NCBI GenBank assembly: GCA_016936455.1
Contig: JAFGXV010000029.1
Span: 1 to 64,000, forward strand
Reading direction: 5' to 3'
Length of the DNA stretch: 64,000 nucleotides
From: Desulfuromonadaceae bacterium
GTDB taxonomy: Bacteria; Desulfobacterota; Desulfuromonadia; Desulfuromonadales; Desulfuromonadaceae
The position numbers and the translations under genes were made by a program. The notes beneath the pieces were generated by a model that saw only the letters and a list, made by a program, of their open reading frames with translations, was not told the origin of the DNA and did not search any database. Of the stretch, positions 1-8,140 are shown one piece after another (within the stretch, counting starts at the first letter, position 1; every line of letters begins with the position of its first letter).

Positions 1-87
1 GGCGGAGAGGGGGAGATTCGAACTCCCGGTGGCTTGCGCCACAACAGATTTCGAGTCTGTCACCTTCGGCCGCTCGGACACCTCTCC
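1..87 (-). tRNA. tRNA-Ser (anticodon CGA)
   Basis: Read on the minus strand, GGAGAGG at 81-87 pairs with CCTCTCC at 4-10 to form the acceptor stem. The anticodon stem ACAGA/TCTGT encloses the loop CTCGAAA, giving anticodon CGA, which reads the serine codon UCG. A long variable arm lies between the anticodon and T arms, as expected of tRNA-Ser, and the T loop reads TTCGAAT. The discriminator base is G at 3. The two bases after it are CC, so the CCA end appears encoded, with its final A just outside the window. Confidence 0.95.
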
Positions 88-111
88 TTATCAGTTTGGC
101 CACGACCTCAT

Positions 112-588
112 TCAGGCGGGTTGCATCTTAGCAGTCTTTTTCGCCTGGCGCAATTGCCGAAAGAACGCGGACAGCATTTCACTGCACTCATCACGACACA
201 CGCCCTCCGTCACCGACACGGCATGGTTGAGCCGCTCATCATTCGACAGATCGAGAATAGAACCTGCGGCTCCAACACGGGGATCGCGGGCAGCAAAGAC
301 GAGGCGCGGCACCCGGGCCAGCAGAATTCCGCCCATGCACATAACGCAGGGCTCCAGCGTCACATAGAGGGTAGTATCAAGCAGCCGCCAGGACTCCAGT
401 CGGCGAGCGGCCTCGCGCAGAACAATGAGTTCCGCATGCGCGGTCGGGTCTTGCCAGGTTTCGCGACGATTGCCGGCGCGGGCAACGACCTGCTGCCCCG
501 CGACCAGCACCGCACCAATGGGCACCTCTCCCAGTTGCGCCGCCGCACGCGCCTCAGTCAACGCCAGCTGCATGTAATACTGATCCAT
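112..588 (-). CDS. tadA: tRNA-specific adenosine deaminase TadA
   Basis: Zinc-dependent deaminase that converts A34 to inosine in tRNA-Arg(ACG) in the cytoplasm. From the ATG at 588 the protein is 158 aa. It shows the deaminase signature HAE (zinc ligand His51, proton-shuttle Glu53) and PCVMC (zinc ligands Cys81 and Cys84), and the N-terminal GEVPIGAVLV stretch typical of TadA rather than cytidine deaminases. The start at 588 follows GGTGGGGAAGAC and matches the usual TadA N-terminus. In-frame ATGs at 606 and 636 would add 6 or 16 residues. The gene ends 25 bp from the tRNA-Ser gene on the same strand, so the two could be cotranscribed. The family call is firm; the exact start is less so. Confidence 0.93.
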   Translation of the reverse strand: MDQYYMQLALTEARAAAQLGEVPIGAVLVAGQQVVARAGNRRETWQDPTAHAELIVLREAARRLESWRLLDTTLYVTLEPCVMCMGGILLARVPRLVFAARDPRVGAAGSILDLSNDERLNHAVSVTEGVCRDECSEMLSAFFRQLRQAKKTAKMQPA

Positions 589-667
589 GTCTTCCCCACC
601 ATTCATTTTTCTCGACGCCTTCTCCGCTTCCGCCATCCCGACGAAAGAAAACCTTCATAAACAGTTA

Positions 668-695
668 TTGACTTCAGTCAGGAAGGGGCTAAGAT
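668..695 (+). promoter_or_regulatory. candidate sigma-70 promoter for the CNB-domain gene
   Basis: TTGACT (668-673) and TAAGAT (690-695) are separated by 16 bases and lie 36 bp upstream of the ATG at 731, in the divergent gap with tadA. Match-based inference only. Confidence 0.4.
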
Positions 696-730
696 AGCCA
701 CTTTGATAACAAACTTGACCGGACAGAGCA

Positions 731-1186
731 ATGACTTCCGTAAGCTCCTTAGTGCAAAACCATTTCACTTTTTTCGGCAACCTGCCCGAGCCCGAGGTCA
801 AGAACCTGCTGCGGTTCTGTGATCGTCGCCAGTACTGCGCCGGCGACATCCTTTGGCAGGAGGGAGACCGGGACAATCAAGCTGCATTTATCCTTGATGG
901 AAAGATCGGAATCCGCAAGATGACAGAGTTTTCCAACAAGCACGTAATCGTTGGCACCTACGCCCGCGGCTCTGTTGTCGGCGAGCTCTGCCTGTTGACG
1001 GACAACGCCCGTGAAGTGTCCGCCCTGGCCATCAGTGATGTCGACCTGCTCTACCTGTCAAACAGCAACTTCGAACAGCTGATCACCAGCTATCCGGCTC
1101 TGGGCCTGAAGCTGCTGCGCGCCCTGTTTCAACTCACCAGCCGCCGTCTGAGCAAATCCTACGAGCGCATTGCCTCAATCTTCTGA
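731..1186 (+). CDS. cyclic nucleotide-binding domain protein
   Basis: Predicted cytoplasmic protein of 151 aa made almost entirely of one cNMP-binding (CRP-like N-terminal) beta-roll. Visible features are the turn GDILWQEGD, the segment FILDGKIGIRK, and the phosphate-binding-cassette region GSVVGELCLLTDNAREVSALA, with a conserved Gly-Glu and Arg in the expected order, followed by a helix (residues about 115-150). There is no helix-turn-helix, so it is unlikely to bind DNA by itself and may act as a regulatory partner. Which nucleotide it binds, if any, cannot be read from the sequence. It leads a three-gene plus-strand group ending with queF. Confidence 0.8.
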   Translation: MTSVSSLVQNHFTFFGNLPEPEVKNLLRFCDRRQYCAGDILWQEGDRDNQAAFILDGKIGIRKMTEFSNKHVIVGTYARGSVVGELCLLTDNAREVSALAISDVDLLYLSNSNFEQLITSYPALGLKLLRALFQLTSRRLSKSYERIASIF

Positions 1187-1201
1187 GAAATCACTGTCGC
1201 C

Positions 1202-1798
1202 ATGCCCCATCAGCAGCAGATCCGCACCCTGATTGCCCGCGAGGCTGCACGCCTCATCTACGAGGAAGGCCTGACCTACGGCGAAGCCAAACGCAAGGCC
1301 GGCAAGGAATACGGCCCCGGCCAGGCATTGAGTCACGGCCATTACCTGCCGACCAACCGCGAGATTCACACCCACCTGCAGGAACTTCTCGCCCGTGAAA
1401 ATCCGCAGGACCAGCGTCAGCGCCTGGTTCAGATGCGCCGCCTTGCCGCCGACTACCTCAAGCAGCTCGACAGCTTCGCACCGGTTCTGACCGGGGATGC
1501 CGTCAGCGGCGAGCTGACGCCCTACAGCACCATCGACCTCTACCTGTTCGCCGACGACCCCGACGAGGTCGAGACCCTGCTCAACGTCAACCAGATTCCG
1601 TTCGATGTCGAGCCGGGGGACGCACACCAGAGTGAACACCAGCACCGGCTGTATATCGACGAAGAAGACGAAACCCTCTGCTGCACCACTCTGCCCCGCG
1701 CCCGACGGCATCAGGGCATCAAAAGCCTGATTGACGGCCACCCACTCGAACAGCTGACACTTCGCCAACTGGAGCGGTTGCTCGACCACAACGAATGA
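1202..1798 (+). CDS. uncharacterised protein with nucleotidyltransferase-like segment
   Basis: 198 aa, function unknown. The N-terminal 70 residues are helical and charged (IAREAARLIYEEG, GEAKRKAGKEYG). The middle, about residues 95-125, reads GDAVSGELTPYSTIDLYLFA. That resembles the G-S-x(n)-D-hydrophobic-D/L core of the nucleotidyltransferase fold, although the second acidic residue of the usual DxD pair is replaced (DLYLFADD). A leucine-rich C-terminus follows (LEQLTLRQLERLL). Similar proteins of this architecture exist in proteobacteria without an assigned role, to my recollection. It sits 15 bp after the CNB-domain gene and 27 bp before queF, so cotranscription is likely. The nucleotidyltransferase reading is inference. 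Confidence 0.6.
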   Translation: MPHQQQIRTLIAREAARLIYEEGLTYGEAKRKAGKEYGPGQALSHGHYLPTNREIHTHLQELLARENPQDQRQRLVQMRRLAADYLKQLDSFAPVLTGDAVSGELTPYSTIDLYLFADDPDEVETLLNVNQIPFDVEPGDAHQSEHQHRLYIDEEDETLCCTTLPRARRHQGIKSLIDGHPLEQLTLRQLERLLDHNE

Positions 1799-1825
1799 TC
1801 CTGCACCGGAACCACGGAGAAGAAC

Positions 1826-2641
1826 ATGGCCGACCTGCTGCTTGGCAAACCGACCTGCTACCCGGAGCGTTATGACCCCAGCCTGCTGTTTCCCGTGAGC
1901 CGCCAGCTTAAACGCGACGAACTGGGAATCGGCCAGCCACTGCCCTTTCAGGGCGAAGATTTATGGAACGGCTATGAACTGTCGTGGCTGGACCGGCGCG
2001 GCAAACCGGTGATCGCTCTGGCCCAGTTTCGCATCCCCTGCGATTCGCCCTGCCTGATTGAGTCCAAATCCTTCAAACTGTATCTGAATTCGTTCAACCA
2101 GACCCGTTTTGACGAAGCAGATGACGTGCGACAACGCCTACAGCGGGATTTGTCGTCCGCAGCCGGAAAACCGATCCGGGTTACCCTGTTTGATATCGAT
2201 GATCTGCCGCCGTGGCAGATCGGCCAGCTACCAGGAACCTGCCTCGATGATCAGGAGATCTGCATCGACCACTACCAGCTGAACCCGCTGCTGCTCAAGC
2301 ACCAGCCACAGGCGGAGGCGGTACGGGAGACCCTGTACAGCCACCTGCTGAAAAGCAACTGCCTGATCACCTCCCAGCCGGATTGGGCCAGCATCTGGAT
2401 CGACTACCTTGGGCCCGCCATCGACCACGAAGCGCTGCTGCGCTATCTCATTTCCTTTCGCCAGCACAATGAATTCCACGAGCAGTGCGTGGAACGAATT
2501 TTCACAGATCTCATGCGCAGCTGCCAGCCACAGCAGCTGAGCGTCTATGCGCGCTACACCCGCCGCGGCGGGCTGGACATCAACCCCTGGCGCAGCACGG
2601 AAAAAGCCGAGGCCCCCAACTGGCGACTGGTTCGTCAATAA
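1826..2641 (+). CDS. queF: NADPH-dependent 7-cyano-7-deazaguanine reductase QueF (long form)
   Basis: Reduces preQ0 to preQ1 in queuosine synthesis for tRNA wobble modification. At 271 aa this is the long, two-domain (E. coli-type) form. The N-terminal half carries the family motif ESKSFKLYLNSFNQTRF. The C-terminal half has the catalytic Cys179 in KSNCLITSQPDW, which forms the thioimide with preQ0, and the nearby Asp186. The protein ends with YTRRGGLDINPWRS, a hallmark of the family. An AGAAGAAC stretch lies before the ATG. No other queuosine gene is in the window. A strong terminator follows. Confidence 0.97.
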   Translation: MADLLLGKPTCYPERYDPSLLFPVSRQLKRDELGIGQPLPFQGEDLWNGYELSWLDRRGKPVIALAQFRIPCDSPCLIESKSFKLYLNSFNQTRFDEADDVRQRLQRDLSSAAGKPIRVTLFDIDDLPPWQIGQLPGTCLDDQEICIDHYQLNPLLLKHQPQAEAVRETLYSHLLKSNCLITSQPDWASIWIDYLGPAIDHEALLRYLISFRQHNEFHEQCVERIFTDLMRSCQPQQLSVYARYTRRGGLDINPWRSTEKAEAPNWRLVRQ

Positions 2642-2664
2642 AGCAGCTGCAAAAAGTCCGAAAG

Positions 2665-2702
2665 AAAAGGCCCGGAATCACAGAATTCCGGGCCTTTTTT
2701 CT
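2665..2702. terminator. Rho-independent terminator, probably bidirectional
   Basis: AAGGCCCGGAAT (2667-2678) pairs with ATTCCGGGCCTT (2684-2695) around a short loop, with an A-run before and a T-run after. It sits between the convergent ends of queF and the chemoreceptor gene, so it can serve both. Confidence 0.9.
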
Positions 2703-2717
2703 CAATGAAACGTCAGG

Positions 2718-4655
2718 CTAGAACTTGCCGAACTCGTCGTCATCCAGGGCGATAAAGTCACTGTCCGCTGTGGCACTGACACCGCCACCCCAGCTGTCGT
2801 TGGCCGGCGCCCTGCGCTTGGGCGGAGCCGACAGAGCGGGCTGCTTCACTTTCGGTGCCGCAGCAGGACGCGGCGGACTCTTCTTGACCGGCAGCGCGTA
2901 CGACTGCTGGCCGTAAAGGGTGAACTTGGACAACATCTCCTGAAGTTGCTGAGCCTGGGCGGCCAACTCTTCCGCGGTCGCCGCACATTGTACAGCATTG
3001 GCGGTATTCTGCTGCGTCACTTCGTCGATCTGGCTCAAGCCAATGCTGATCTGGGAAATACCCTGGGTCTGCTCATCCGAAGCGGCGGCAATCTCACCCA
3101 CGAGGTCAGATACCCGGGTAATGCCGGTTACGATGCCGGTCAACGCATCAGCGGTGCTTTCAGCGATCTGGGTTCCGTTGCTGGCCTTCTGCACCGCGCC
3201 TTCAATCAGTTCAGCTGTCTCACTGGCCGCCTTGGCACTCCGCGCTGCCAGATTACGGACTTCCTCGGCCACCACGGCAAAACCTTTGCCATGCTGCCCG
3301 GCACGAGCCGCTTCAACCGCAGCATTCAGCGCCAGCAGGTTGGTCTGGAAAGCGATCTCGTCGATCACCTTGATAATACGCGAAATATTCTGTGCCGACT
3401 CGTTGATCTCGCCCATGGCCGAGACCATGTCCTGCATCTGCTTGTTTCCTTTTCCTGCTGCGGTACAGGCCTCACCGGCCAGCTGGTTGGCCTGAACAGC
3501 GTTGTCGGCATTCTGTTTGGTGCGCGAAGCCATTTCGGTCATGGAGCTGTTGATTTCTTCCAACGAGCTCGCCTGCTCGGTGGCCGCCTGCGACAGGGCC
3601 TGGCTGGTATCGGAGATCTGATCGGCGCCGGAGGCAATCTGGTTGCCAGCAATCTGGACCTGGCCCATGCTGTCATTAAGCGCGACATTGGCTTTGGACA
3701 GCGGATCGCGAATCAGTCCCTCGGCCTCAAAGGTGAAATCACCACCAGCCAGCTTGTCAAAAGCGGTGAGAATCTCAAACTGCAGGCTGTCGGCAAAGGC
3801 ATTCATCGCTTTAGCCAGACGGCCCATCTCGTCTTCGCTCTGGTAATCGAGACGCTGTTCCAAGTGCCCATGGCCCAAGGCTTCAATCATTTCGACACTC
3901 TGCGTCAGAGGACGCGTCACCTGGCGAATCACGAAGGTAGCGATCAGCAGCGCATACACCAGCAAGCTGGCAATCACCATGCCACTACTCTTCCACAGAA
4001 TCGAGGCCAGCTGCGCATCGGCAACATCCAGCGACTGGATCACTTCAAAGGCGCCATGAATTTCGCCAACCTTCCAGTTTTCCATGCGTGCCCCCGTCGG
4101 ATCCAGCCCTTTGTCGTTGCCCCACAGAGCTTCGGAGGTATTGGGATCACCATGACACACCAGACAGTTCTGAGTCAGCACAACCGGCCGGAAATAACGC
4201 ACCGCATTCAGCGCTTTATCAATCTCATAGTACTCGGTCAGACGCTCGTCCTTCATTTTATTCAGCGCGCGCGCTTCCAGCTCGTCCGGCTCGTTCGCCC
4301 GGTTGCGCGGTTTGAACTTGGGCACCTTGAACTCATAGCCCCCTTCATCCGCCTTGCGCATCGCCGCCTGCCAGGCCGAAACGACGGGAACGGAAATCAG
4401 CAGCTGATCCGTTTTTCCCGCATCAGCAAACGCCCTCAGCATCGGCGTAGTGAAAACGCCCTTCTTATACAGTTCCTCCATCCCCTGACGGGTCGACTCC
4501 ACTGTCACCGTGATCGAACGCGCCTTTTCGACAAAGGTTGCGACCGTGTCGTTGCGGGTCTGTCTGGCATACGCCATAAACAGCACACCCAGCAGCAATG
4601 TCGGCAACAGCACCCCGACCGCGATGACCTTGACCTTCAAAGAAAGATTTTTCAT
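2718..4655 (-). CDS. methyl-accepting chemotaxis protein with c-type heme motif in its sensor domain
   Basis: Transmembrane chemoreceptor of 645 aa from the ATG at 4655, which follows GGGAGAGC. TM1 is about residues 8-30. A periplasmic DUF3365/Tll0287-like sensor domain spans about 31-220 and carries a c-type heme motif CLVCH (Cys164, Cys167, His168). TM2 is about 222-244, followed by HAMP and a long cytoplasmic coiled coil with the conserved tip [20 protein letters not shown]. The C-terminus is a Pro/Lys-rich linker ending in DDDEFGKF, with no NWETF-type CheR/CheB docking pentapeptide. The heme suggests sensing of redox state, oxygen or another heme ligand (inference). Neither flanking gene is chemotaxis-related, so it is probably an orphan receptor feeding a Che system elsewhere. 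Confidence 0.95.
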   Translation of the reverse strand: MKNLSLKVKVIAVGVLLPTLLLGVLFMAYARQTRNDTVATFVEKARSITVTVESTRQGMEELYKKGVFTTPMLRAFADAGKTDQLLISVPVVSAWQAAMRKADEGGYEFKVPKFKPRNRANEPDELEARALNKMKDERLTEYYEIDKALNAVRYFRPVVLTQNCLVCHGDPNTSEALWGNDKGLDPTGARMENWKVGEIHGAFEVIQSLDVADAQLASILWKSSGMVIASLLVYALLIATFVIRQVTRPLTQSVEMIEALGHGHLEQRLDYQSEDEMGRLAKAMNAFADSLQFEILTAFDKLAGGDFTFEAEGLIRDPLSKANVALNDSMGQVQIAGNQIASGADQISDTSQALSQAATEQASSLEEINSSMTEMASRTKQNADNAVQANQLAGEACTAAGKGNKQMQDMVSAMGEINESAQNISRIIKVIDEIAFQTNLLALNAAVEAARAGQHGKGFAVVAEEVRNLAARSAKAASETAELIEGAVQKASNGTQIAESTADALTGIVTGITRVSDLVGEIAAASDEQTQGISQISIGLSQIDEVTQQNTANAVQCAATAEELAAQAQQLQEMLSKFTLYGQQSYALPVKKSPPRPAAAPKVKQPALSAPPKRRAPANDSWGGGVSATADSDFIALDDDEFGKF

Positions 4656-5005
4656 GCACAGCTCTCCCGCCAGAAATGAAATAAGGATGGATAAGAACAG
4701 GTGGTACCCATGACGTGGAACAGGCGGTTGCTTCATCGCCAGCAGTCTGTCGCCACATGCTTTTTAATCTAGCACCCTCTTGCGCGTTGCTCAAGGGTTC
4801 GAATGAATGATTGTTAAATCCGCGTCGCATTGAAGCCAGAGTGGCATCCCAAAAAAGAACAGGCAAGATCAATGCCCAAAGGCACCCGCCCCCGTGAGCG
4901 CCTGCAACAACCGCCGCCACAGCCCTTCTTCAGCGCCAGCCTGCCGGCCCTGAACCGGGCAGATCATCAGTAGGCATTTTCGTAGCAACGCGCTACACTG
5001 CGAAC
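4656..5005. other. 350-bp intergenic region between divergent genes
   Basis: Separates the chemoreceptor (minus) from the NlpC/P60 lipoprotein gene (plus). Apart from the minus-strand promoter candidate at 4766-4794 and a small inverted repeat GTAGC/GCTAC near 4983-4996, just before the plus-strand start, I see no gene, RNA or repeat here. Confidence 0.5.
4766..4794 (-). promoter_or_regulatory. candidate promoter of the heme chemoreceptor
   Basis: On the minus strand TTGAGC (4789-4794) and TAGATT (4766-4771) are separated by 17 bases, about 110 bp upstream of the start codon. No FliA-type motif (TAAA-N15-GCCGATAA) was seen, so a sigma-70 promoter is the better reading. Confidence 0.4.
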
Positions 5006-6370
5006 ATGCCCATCACCCCCCGACCTCAGCGTCCTGAACGCATCTGCCCGGCCAGCACACCCAAGTGGCTTATCCTCCTGCTGCTCTGGCCCCTGCTCGC
5101 CTGCTCGCCGTCCCCCCCGTCCGCTGACACCATCAACCTGATACGTCTTTCCCAGCGACCAGGGGATTATGTCGTTCCGGGGCAGGCCAGCGATCCACTG
5201 CTGTCTCCCCAGCAACAGGAGATTCTCCGCTCCAGGCTGCAGAAAAACGTTCTGGCGCCCTGGCAGGAAGACTTTTCCGGTCAGCCCCAGGCCAAGCTGT
5301 TCTGGGCGCTGGAACAGGCAGGTCCGTGGTATGGCGTCAACGGCCTGCCGTATGGCGACAGCTGGTGGCACAACGCACGCCAGCAATGCCGCACGGAATC
5401 CTTTCCCGACGACAGCAGCTGCGGCATCACCCTGAGCGAAGCCTCGCTGCGCGCCCTGCCCACACGGCAGCCGGCCTTCAAAACCCCCGGCGATTTTCCC
5501 TTCGACCAGCTCCAGCACAGCCGCATCGGCGCCAATGTGCCCCTGCGGATTCGTCATCACTCCCGGGACGGAGCCTGGCTGCTGGTGGAAACCACCCACC
5601 TGTTCGGTTGGCTGCCGGCCAACCAGGTCGCAAAAATTTCGCCGGACGATCGCCGCCTGCTGCAACAGGCCCCGCTGGCCGTCGTGGTCCAGGACCACAC
5701 GGTTCTGCAAACAGAGGGTCGGCATGTCCTCACGGAAGCCCAGCTGGGGGATCTGCTGTTTTATGCCACGCAGCAGCCGGCAGGCGAGCGGATACTGGTT
5801 GCGCAGGCCGATGTATCCGGCATAGCGCGACTCACCCGCTGCCCGGTTGACTCGAACAGGATCCGTCCTTTTCCTCTGCCCCTGACCGCAGCAGCCGTGG
5901 CGGCTCTGGCCGAATCCCTGATGGGCGATGCCTATGACTGGGGAGGTCAGTATGGGCGCCGCGACTGTTCCGCGCTGACGGGTGACCTGCTAAGACCATT
6001 CGGGCTGGACCTGCCGCGCAACAGCGGTGAGCAGATCCAAGACGACATCGCACTACCGCTCCCCCCCGGCCAGCAGGAGCCGTTCATCCGCCGCCATGGG
6101 ACCCCGTTTACCACCCTGATCGGCTGGCCGGGGCATGTCATGCTTTACCTGGGCCAGAACGAGGGCGAAGCCGTTGTCCTGCACAGCCTGTGGAGCCTGC
6201 GCACCGGCTCATGCGGCCAACGTTACCCCATTGGCAAAGTCGTGATTACCAGTCTGCGCCCAGGCCGGGAATGGCCCGGCCTGTTTCCCCCTGAACTCTC
6301 CTTGTTGGCACGCTGCACCAGGCTGAGATTCCTCACCACGCCATCCACCCTCCCTGGCGAAAAGGAGTAA
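5006..6370 (+). CDS. SH3 and NlpC/P60 domain lipoprotein (cell-wall peptidase)
   Basis: Predicted envelope-anchored cysteine peptidase of 454 aa that cleaves peptidoglycan stem peptides. The N-terminus is a lipoprotein signal with the lipobox LLAC (about residues 30-33). Bacterial SH3-like segments follow in the middle, with WLLVETTHLFGWLPANQV at about 190-210. A C-terminal NlpC/P60 domain has the nucleophile in YGRRDCSALTGDLL and histidines in GWPGHVMLYLG and VVLHSLW. The layout (stabilising N-terminal region, SH3, NlpC/P60) matches the YkfC-like class. The deaminase gene starts 3 bp after its stop, so the two are coupled. Confidence 0.9.
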   Translation: MPITPRPQRPERICPASTPKWLILLLLWPLLACSPSPPSADTINLIRLSQRPGDYVVPGQASDPLLSPQQQEILRSRLQKNVLAPWQEDFSGQPQAKLFWALEQAGPWYGVNGLPYGDSWWHNARQQCRTESFPDDSSCGITLSEASLRALPTRQPAFKTPGDFPFDQLQHSRIGANVPLRIRHHSRDGAWLLVETTHLFGWLPANQVAKISPDDRRLLQQAPLAVVVQDHTVLQTEGRHVLTEAQLGDLLFYATQQPAGERILVAQADVSGIARLTRCPVDSNRIRPFPLPLTAAAVAALAESLMGDAYDWGGQYGRRDCSALTGDLLRPFGLDLPRNSGEQIQDDIALPLPPGQQEPFIRRHGTPFTTLIGWPGHVMLYLGQNEGEAVVLHSLWSLRTGSCGQRYPIGKVVITSLRPGREWPGLFPPELSLLARCTRLRFLTTPSTLPGEKE

Positions 6371-6373
6371 TCC

Positions 6374-6949
6374 ATGCAACCTCCCCTGCTCGAAATTCGT
6401 CTGCCACTCTGGCTGCAGCAGCAGATTGCCGGGCAGCAACGGATACTGGCAACGCCGGACCAGCGCATGCGCTGGGTCATTGATCTCGGCTGGCAAAGCA
6501 TCCGTCAGCCACCTGCTGAGCGCGGCGGACCCTTTGCCGCCGCGGTGTTCGATGCCGACAACCATGAGCTGGTCGCCGCCGGGGTCAACCTGGTCCTTCC
6601 CGCAGGAGCCTCCATCGCCCATGCGGAAATCGTCGCTTTGACGCAGGCCCAGAAAACCCTCGGCTATCATCGCCTCGATCTCATTCCGAACCGCCGCTTT
6701 GAGCTGGTCAGCTCGACGGAACCCTGCGCCATGTGCCTGGGAGCCCTGCCCTGGGCCGGTATCCACCGCCTGCTGTGCGGCGCCACGGAACGGGATGCCC
6801 GCGCCATCGGTTTTGACGAGGGCGACAAGCCGCAAAACTGGCCGAAAAAACTGCGGGCTCGAGGTATCGAGGTCGAAACCGGCCTCTGCCGCGACGAGGC
6901 CGCCGACCTGTTGCAGGGCTATCTGAATGAGCAAGGCACCCTGTATTGA
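6374..6949 (+). CDS. nucleoside/nucleobase deaminase (CMP/dCMP deaminase family)
   Basis: 191-aa cytoplasmic zinc deaminase. Motifs are HAEIVALTQAQ (His83, Glu85) and EPCAMCLGALPWAGI (Cys118, Cys121). The longer N-terminus and the C-terminal stretch RDEAADLLQGYLNE resemble guanine deaminase or nucleoside deaminase relatives rather than TadA, which is already present at 112-588. The substrate cannot be fixed from sequence; guanine or cytosine-type bases are possible. It starts 3 bp after the NlpC/P60 gene. Confidence 0.85.
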   Translation: MQPPLLEIRLPLWLQQQIAGQQRILATPDQRMRWVIDLGWQSIRQPPAERGGPFAAAVFDADNHELVAAGVNLVLPAGASIAHAEIVALTQAQKTLGYHRLDLIPNRRFELVSSTEPCAMCLGALPWAGIHRLLCGATERDARAIGFDEGDKPQNWPKKLRARGIEVETGLCRDEAADLLQGYLNEQGTLY

Positions 6950-7036
6950 ACAGGGCGTCAGGCGTATAAAATCCTCGACATTTTTCCGTCACCACGGCAC
7001 CATGGCGACTTCATCGAGCTGAAAAGGAGACTTGTC

Positions 7037-7408
7037 ATGCGCCGTTCCCCCCGTTTTCGCGCCAGCGGCTCCCGGCGGGGCCGGAGATCTTCCCCGTCAA
7101 CAGGACGCCCCCAAAACGGCAGAGGTCTGATGCAGGCCCCTTTGTCGCTACTGCGACTGCTGGTGGAAAAATTCCTGCTGGCCAAGGAACTGCTGCTCGA
7201 TCCCGCGACACCCTGGCATGTCAAACTGATTATGGTCGCAACCGGCCTTTACCTGCTGTCGCCGTTCGATTTTATCCCCGACATGATTCCGATTCTCGGC
7301 ATTACCGACGACCTCGCCCTGTTGGCCCTGTCCTGGTCCTACTGCCAACGCTTTACCACCGACGCCATGTGGCAACGCGTTGAAGCGACGTTACAGCGCT
7401 GGGATTAG
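7037..7408 (+). CDS. DUF1232 (YkvA-like) membrane-associated protein
   Basis: 123 aa. A basic N-terminus rich in Arg and Ser (residues 1-30) precedes the DUF1232 core, with VKLIMVATGLYLLSPFDFIP and IPILGITDDLALLALS. The family signature YLLSPFDLIPD-x-IP-x-LG-x-TDD is clear. Two hydrophobic segments (about 58-75 and 85-100) suggest membrane association. The molecular role of the family is unknown. The start follows AAAAGGAGACTTGTC, a strong ribosome binding site. A terminator follows, so this gene closes the plus-strand group that starts at 5006. Confidence 0.85.
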   Translation: MRRSPRFRASGSRRGRRSSPSTGRPQNGRGLMQAPLSLLRLLVEKFLLAKELLLDPATPWHVKLIMVATGLYLLSPFDFIPDMIPILGITDDLALLALSWSYCQRFTTDAMWQRVEATLQRWD

Positions 7409-7428
7409 CTCCGGTCGTTCCGTCACAT

Positions 7429-7465
7429 AGAAAAACCCGTCAGCAGAAACTGACGGGTTTTTTTA
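7429..7465. terminator. Rho-independent terminator
   Basis: AAAAACCCGTCAG pairs with CTGACGGGTTTTT around a CAGAAA loop, followed by a T-run. It lies between the convergent DUF1232 gene and the small lipoprotein gene at 7495-7632. Confidence 0.9.
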
Positions 7466-7494
7466 TTCTCTTCTGACCAAAGAGCCCGGAATCG

Positions 7495-7632
7495 CTACTC
7501 GCGCAGATGGTTGGAGGTATCCTCGATCCAGTGCCCGGCATTCTGCAGATCGCGACCAAAGCCCGCAATGCATTCACATCCCGAGAGCAATAGCACCAGC
7601 CCCAGCAGGATCAACAGTCCGAATCGTTTCAT
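7495..7632 (-). CDS. entericidin-like small lipoprotein (EcnA/EcnB family)
   Basis: A 45-aa gene below usual length cut-offs. The start codon at 7632 follows GGAGAAAGGC. The protein begins MKRFGLLILLGLVLLLSGCE, with lipobox LSGC (lipidated Cys19), and the mature part reads CIAGFGRDLQNAGHWIED. The GFGRD-x(3)-G-x-W-I pattern is the entericidin signature. Known entericidins are tiny envelope lipoproteins linked to stress-induced lysis in enterics; their role here is unknown. It begins 11 bp after the lspA stop, so it is expressed with the very peptidase that would mature it. A related gene lies at 43014-43163. Confidence 0.82.
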   Translation of the reverse strand: MKRFGLLILLGLVLLLSGCECIAGFGRDLQNAGHWIEDTSNHLRE

Positions 7633-7643
7633 GCCTTTCTCCT

Positions 7644-8138
7644 TCATCCTTGCGCCTCCTCCTGACGACGGTTGCGCTCAACCCACCACAGATCCAGCAG
7701 CAGAAAGATCACGCCCAGGGTAATGGCGGAATCGGCGACATTAAAAGCCGGCCAGTGGTGCTGGTACCAGTGGACATCGATAAAATCAATCACGGCACCC
7801 AGGCGCAGCCGATCGATCAGATTTCCCAGCGCGCCGGAAAAAACCAGCGACAATCCCAGCTTCTGCCAGATGTGAACCGGTTTGAGCCGTGGCAGAATCC
7901 ATAAGATAACCCCCGTTGCAATCAGCGCCACCGCGGAAAGCAGCGGCACACGCAGGCCATTGTCCGCCAGCAGCCCGAACGCCGCCCCGGTATTGAGCAC
8001 ATAGCACAGATTCAGCACCGGCTCGATCAGGGTTCGGCTCTGGTGCAGGTAGAAATGCTCCACCACCAGAGACTTGGTCCATTGATCGAGGGGAATAACG
8101 ATCAGACAGACCAGCAACAAAAGACGATAATGGCGCAT
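7644..8138 (-). CDS. lspA: lipoprotein signal peptidase LspA (signal peptidase II)
   Basis: Inner-membrane aspartic peptidase that removes the signal peptide of lipidated prolipoproteins. From the ATG at 8138 it has 164 aa and four hydrophobic segments. The two catalytic Asp blocks are SGALGNLIDRLRLGAVIDFID and FNVADSAITLG; the first also carries the conserved Asn-x(2)-Asp. The start lies 2 bp after the ileS stop, giving the common ileS-lspA pairing. An in-frame start at 8189 would overlap ileS and lacks family similarity. The small lipoprotein gene follows directly. Confidence 0.97.
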   Translation of the reverse strand: MRHYRLLLLVCLIVIPLDQWTKSLVVEHFYLHQSRTLIEPVLNLCYVLNTGAAFGLLADNGLRVPLLSAVALIATGVILWILPRLKPVHIWQKLGLSLVFSGALGNLIDRLRLGAVIDFIDVHWYQHHWPAFNVADSAITLGVIFLLLDLWWVERNRRQEEAQG

Positions 8139-8140
8139 GT

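Noticed and set aside
2946-4679. 577-codon open frame opposite the chemoreceptor, and similar long frames opposite ileS (9314-11026), cinA (22905-24209), hslU (30443-32236), argD (32791-34443) and the DUF748 gene (46058-47410)
   Set aside because: Their translations show no domain motifs, and each is fully antisense to a confidently identified gene. Long shadow frames are expected at this GC content.
7037-7100. N-terminal Arg/Ser-rich region of the DUF1232 gene as non-coding, with a later start near ATG 7130
   Set aside because: The ATG at 7037 has a strong AAAAGGAGA ribosome site, whereas the later ATG has none.
7495-7632. Entericidin toxin-antidote pair
   Set aside because: Only one small lipoprotein gene is present at each of the two loci, so there is no adjacent partner to form a pair.
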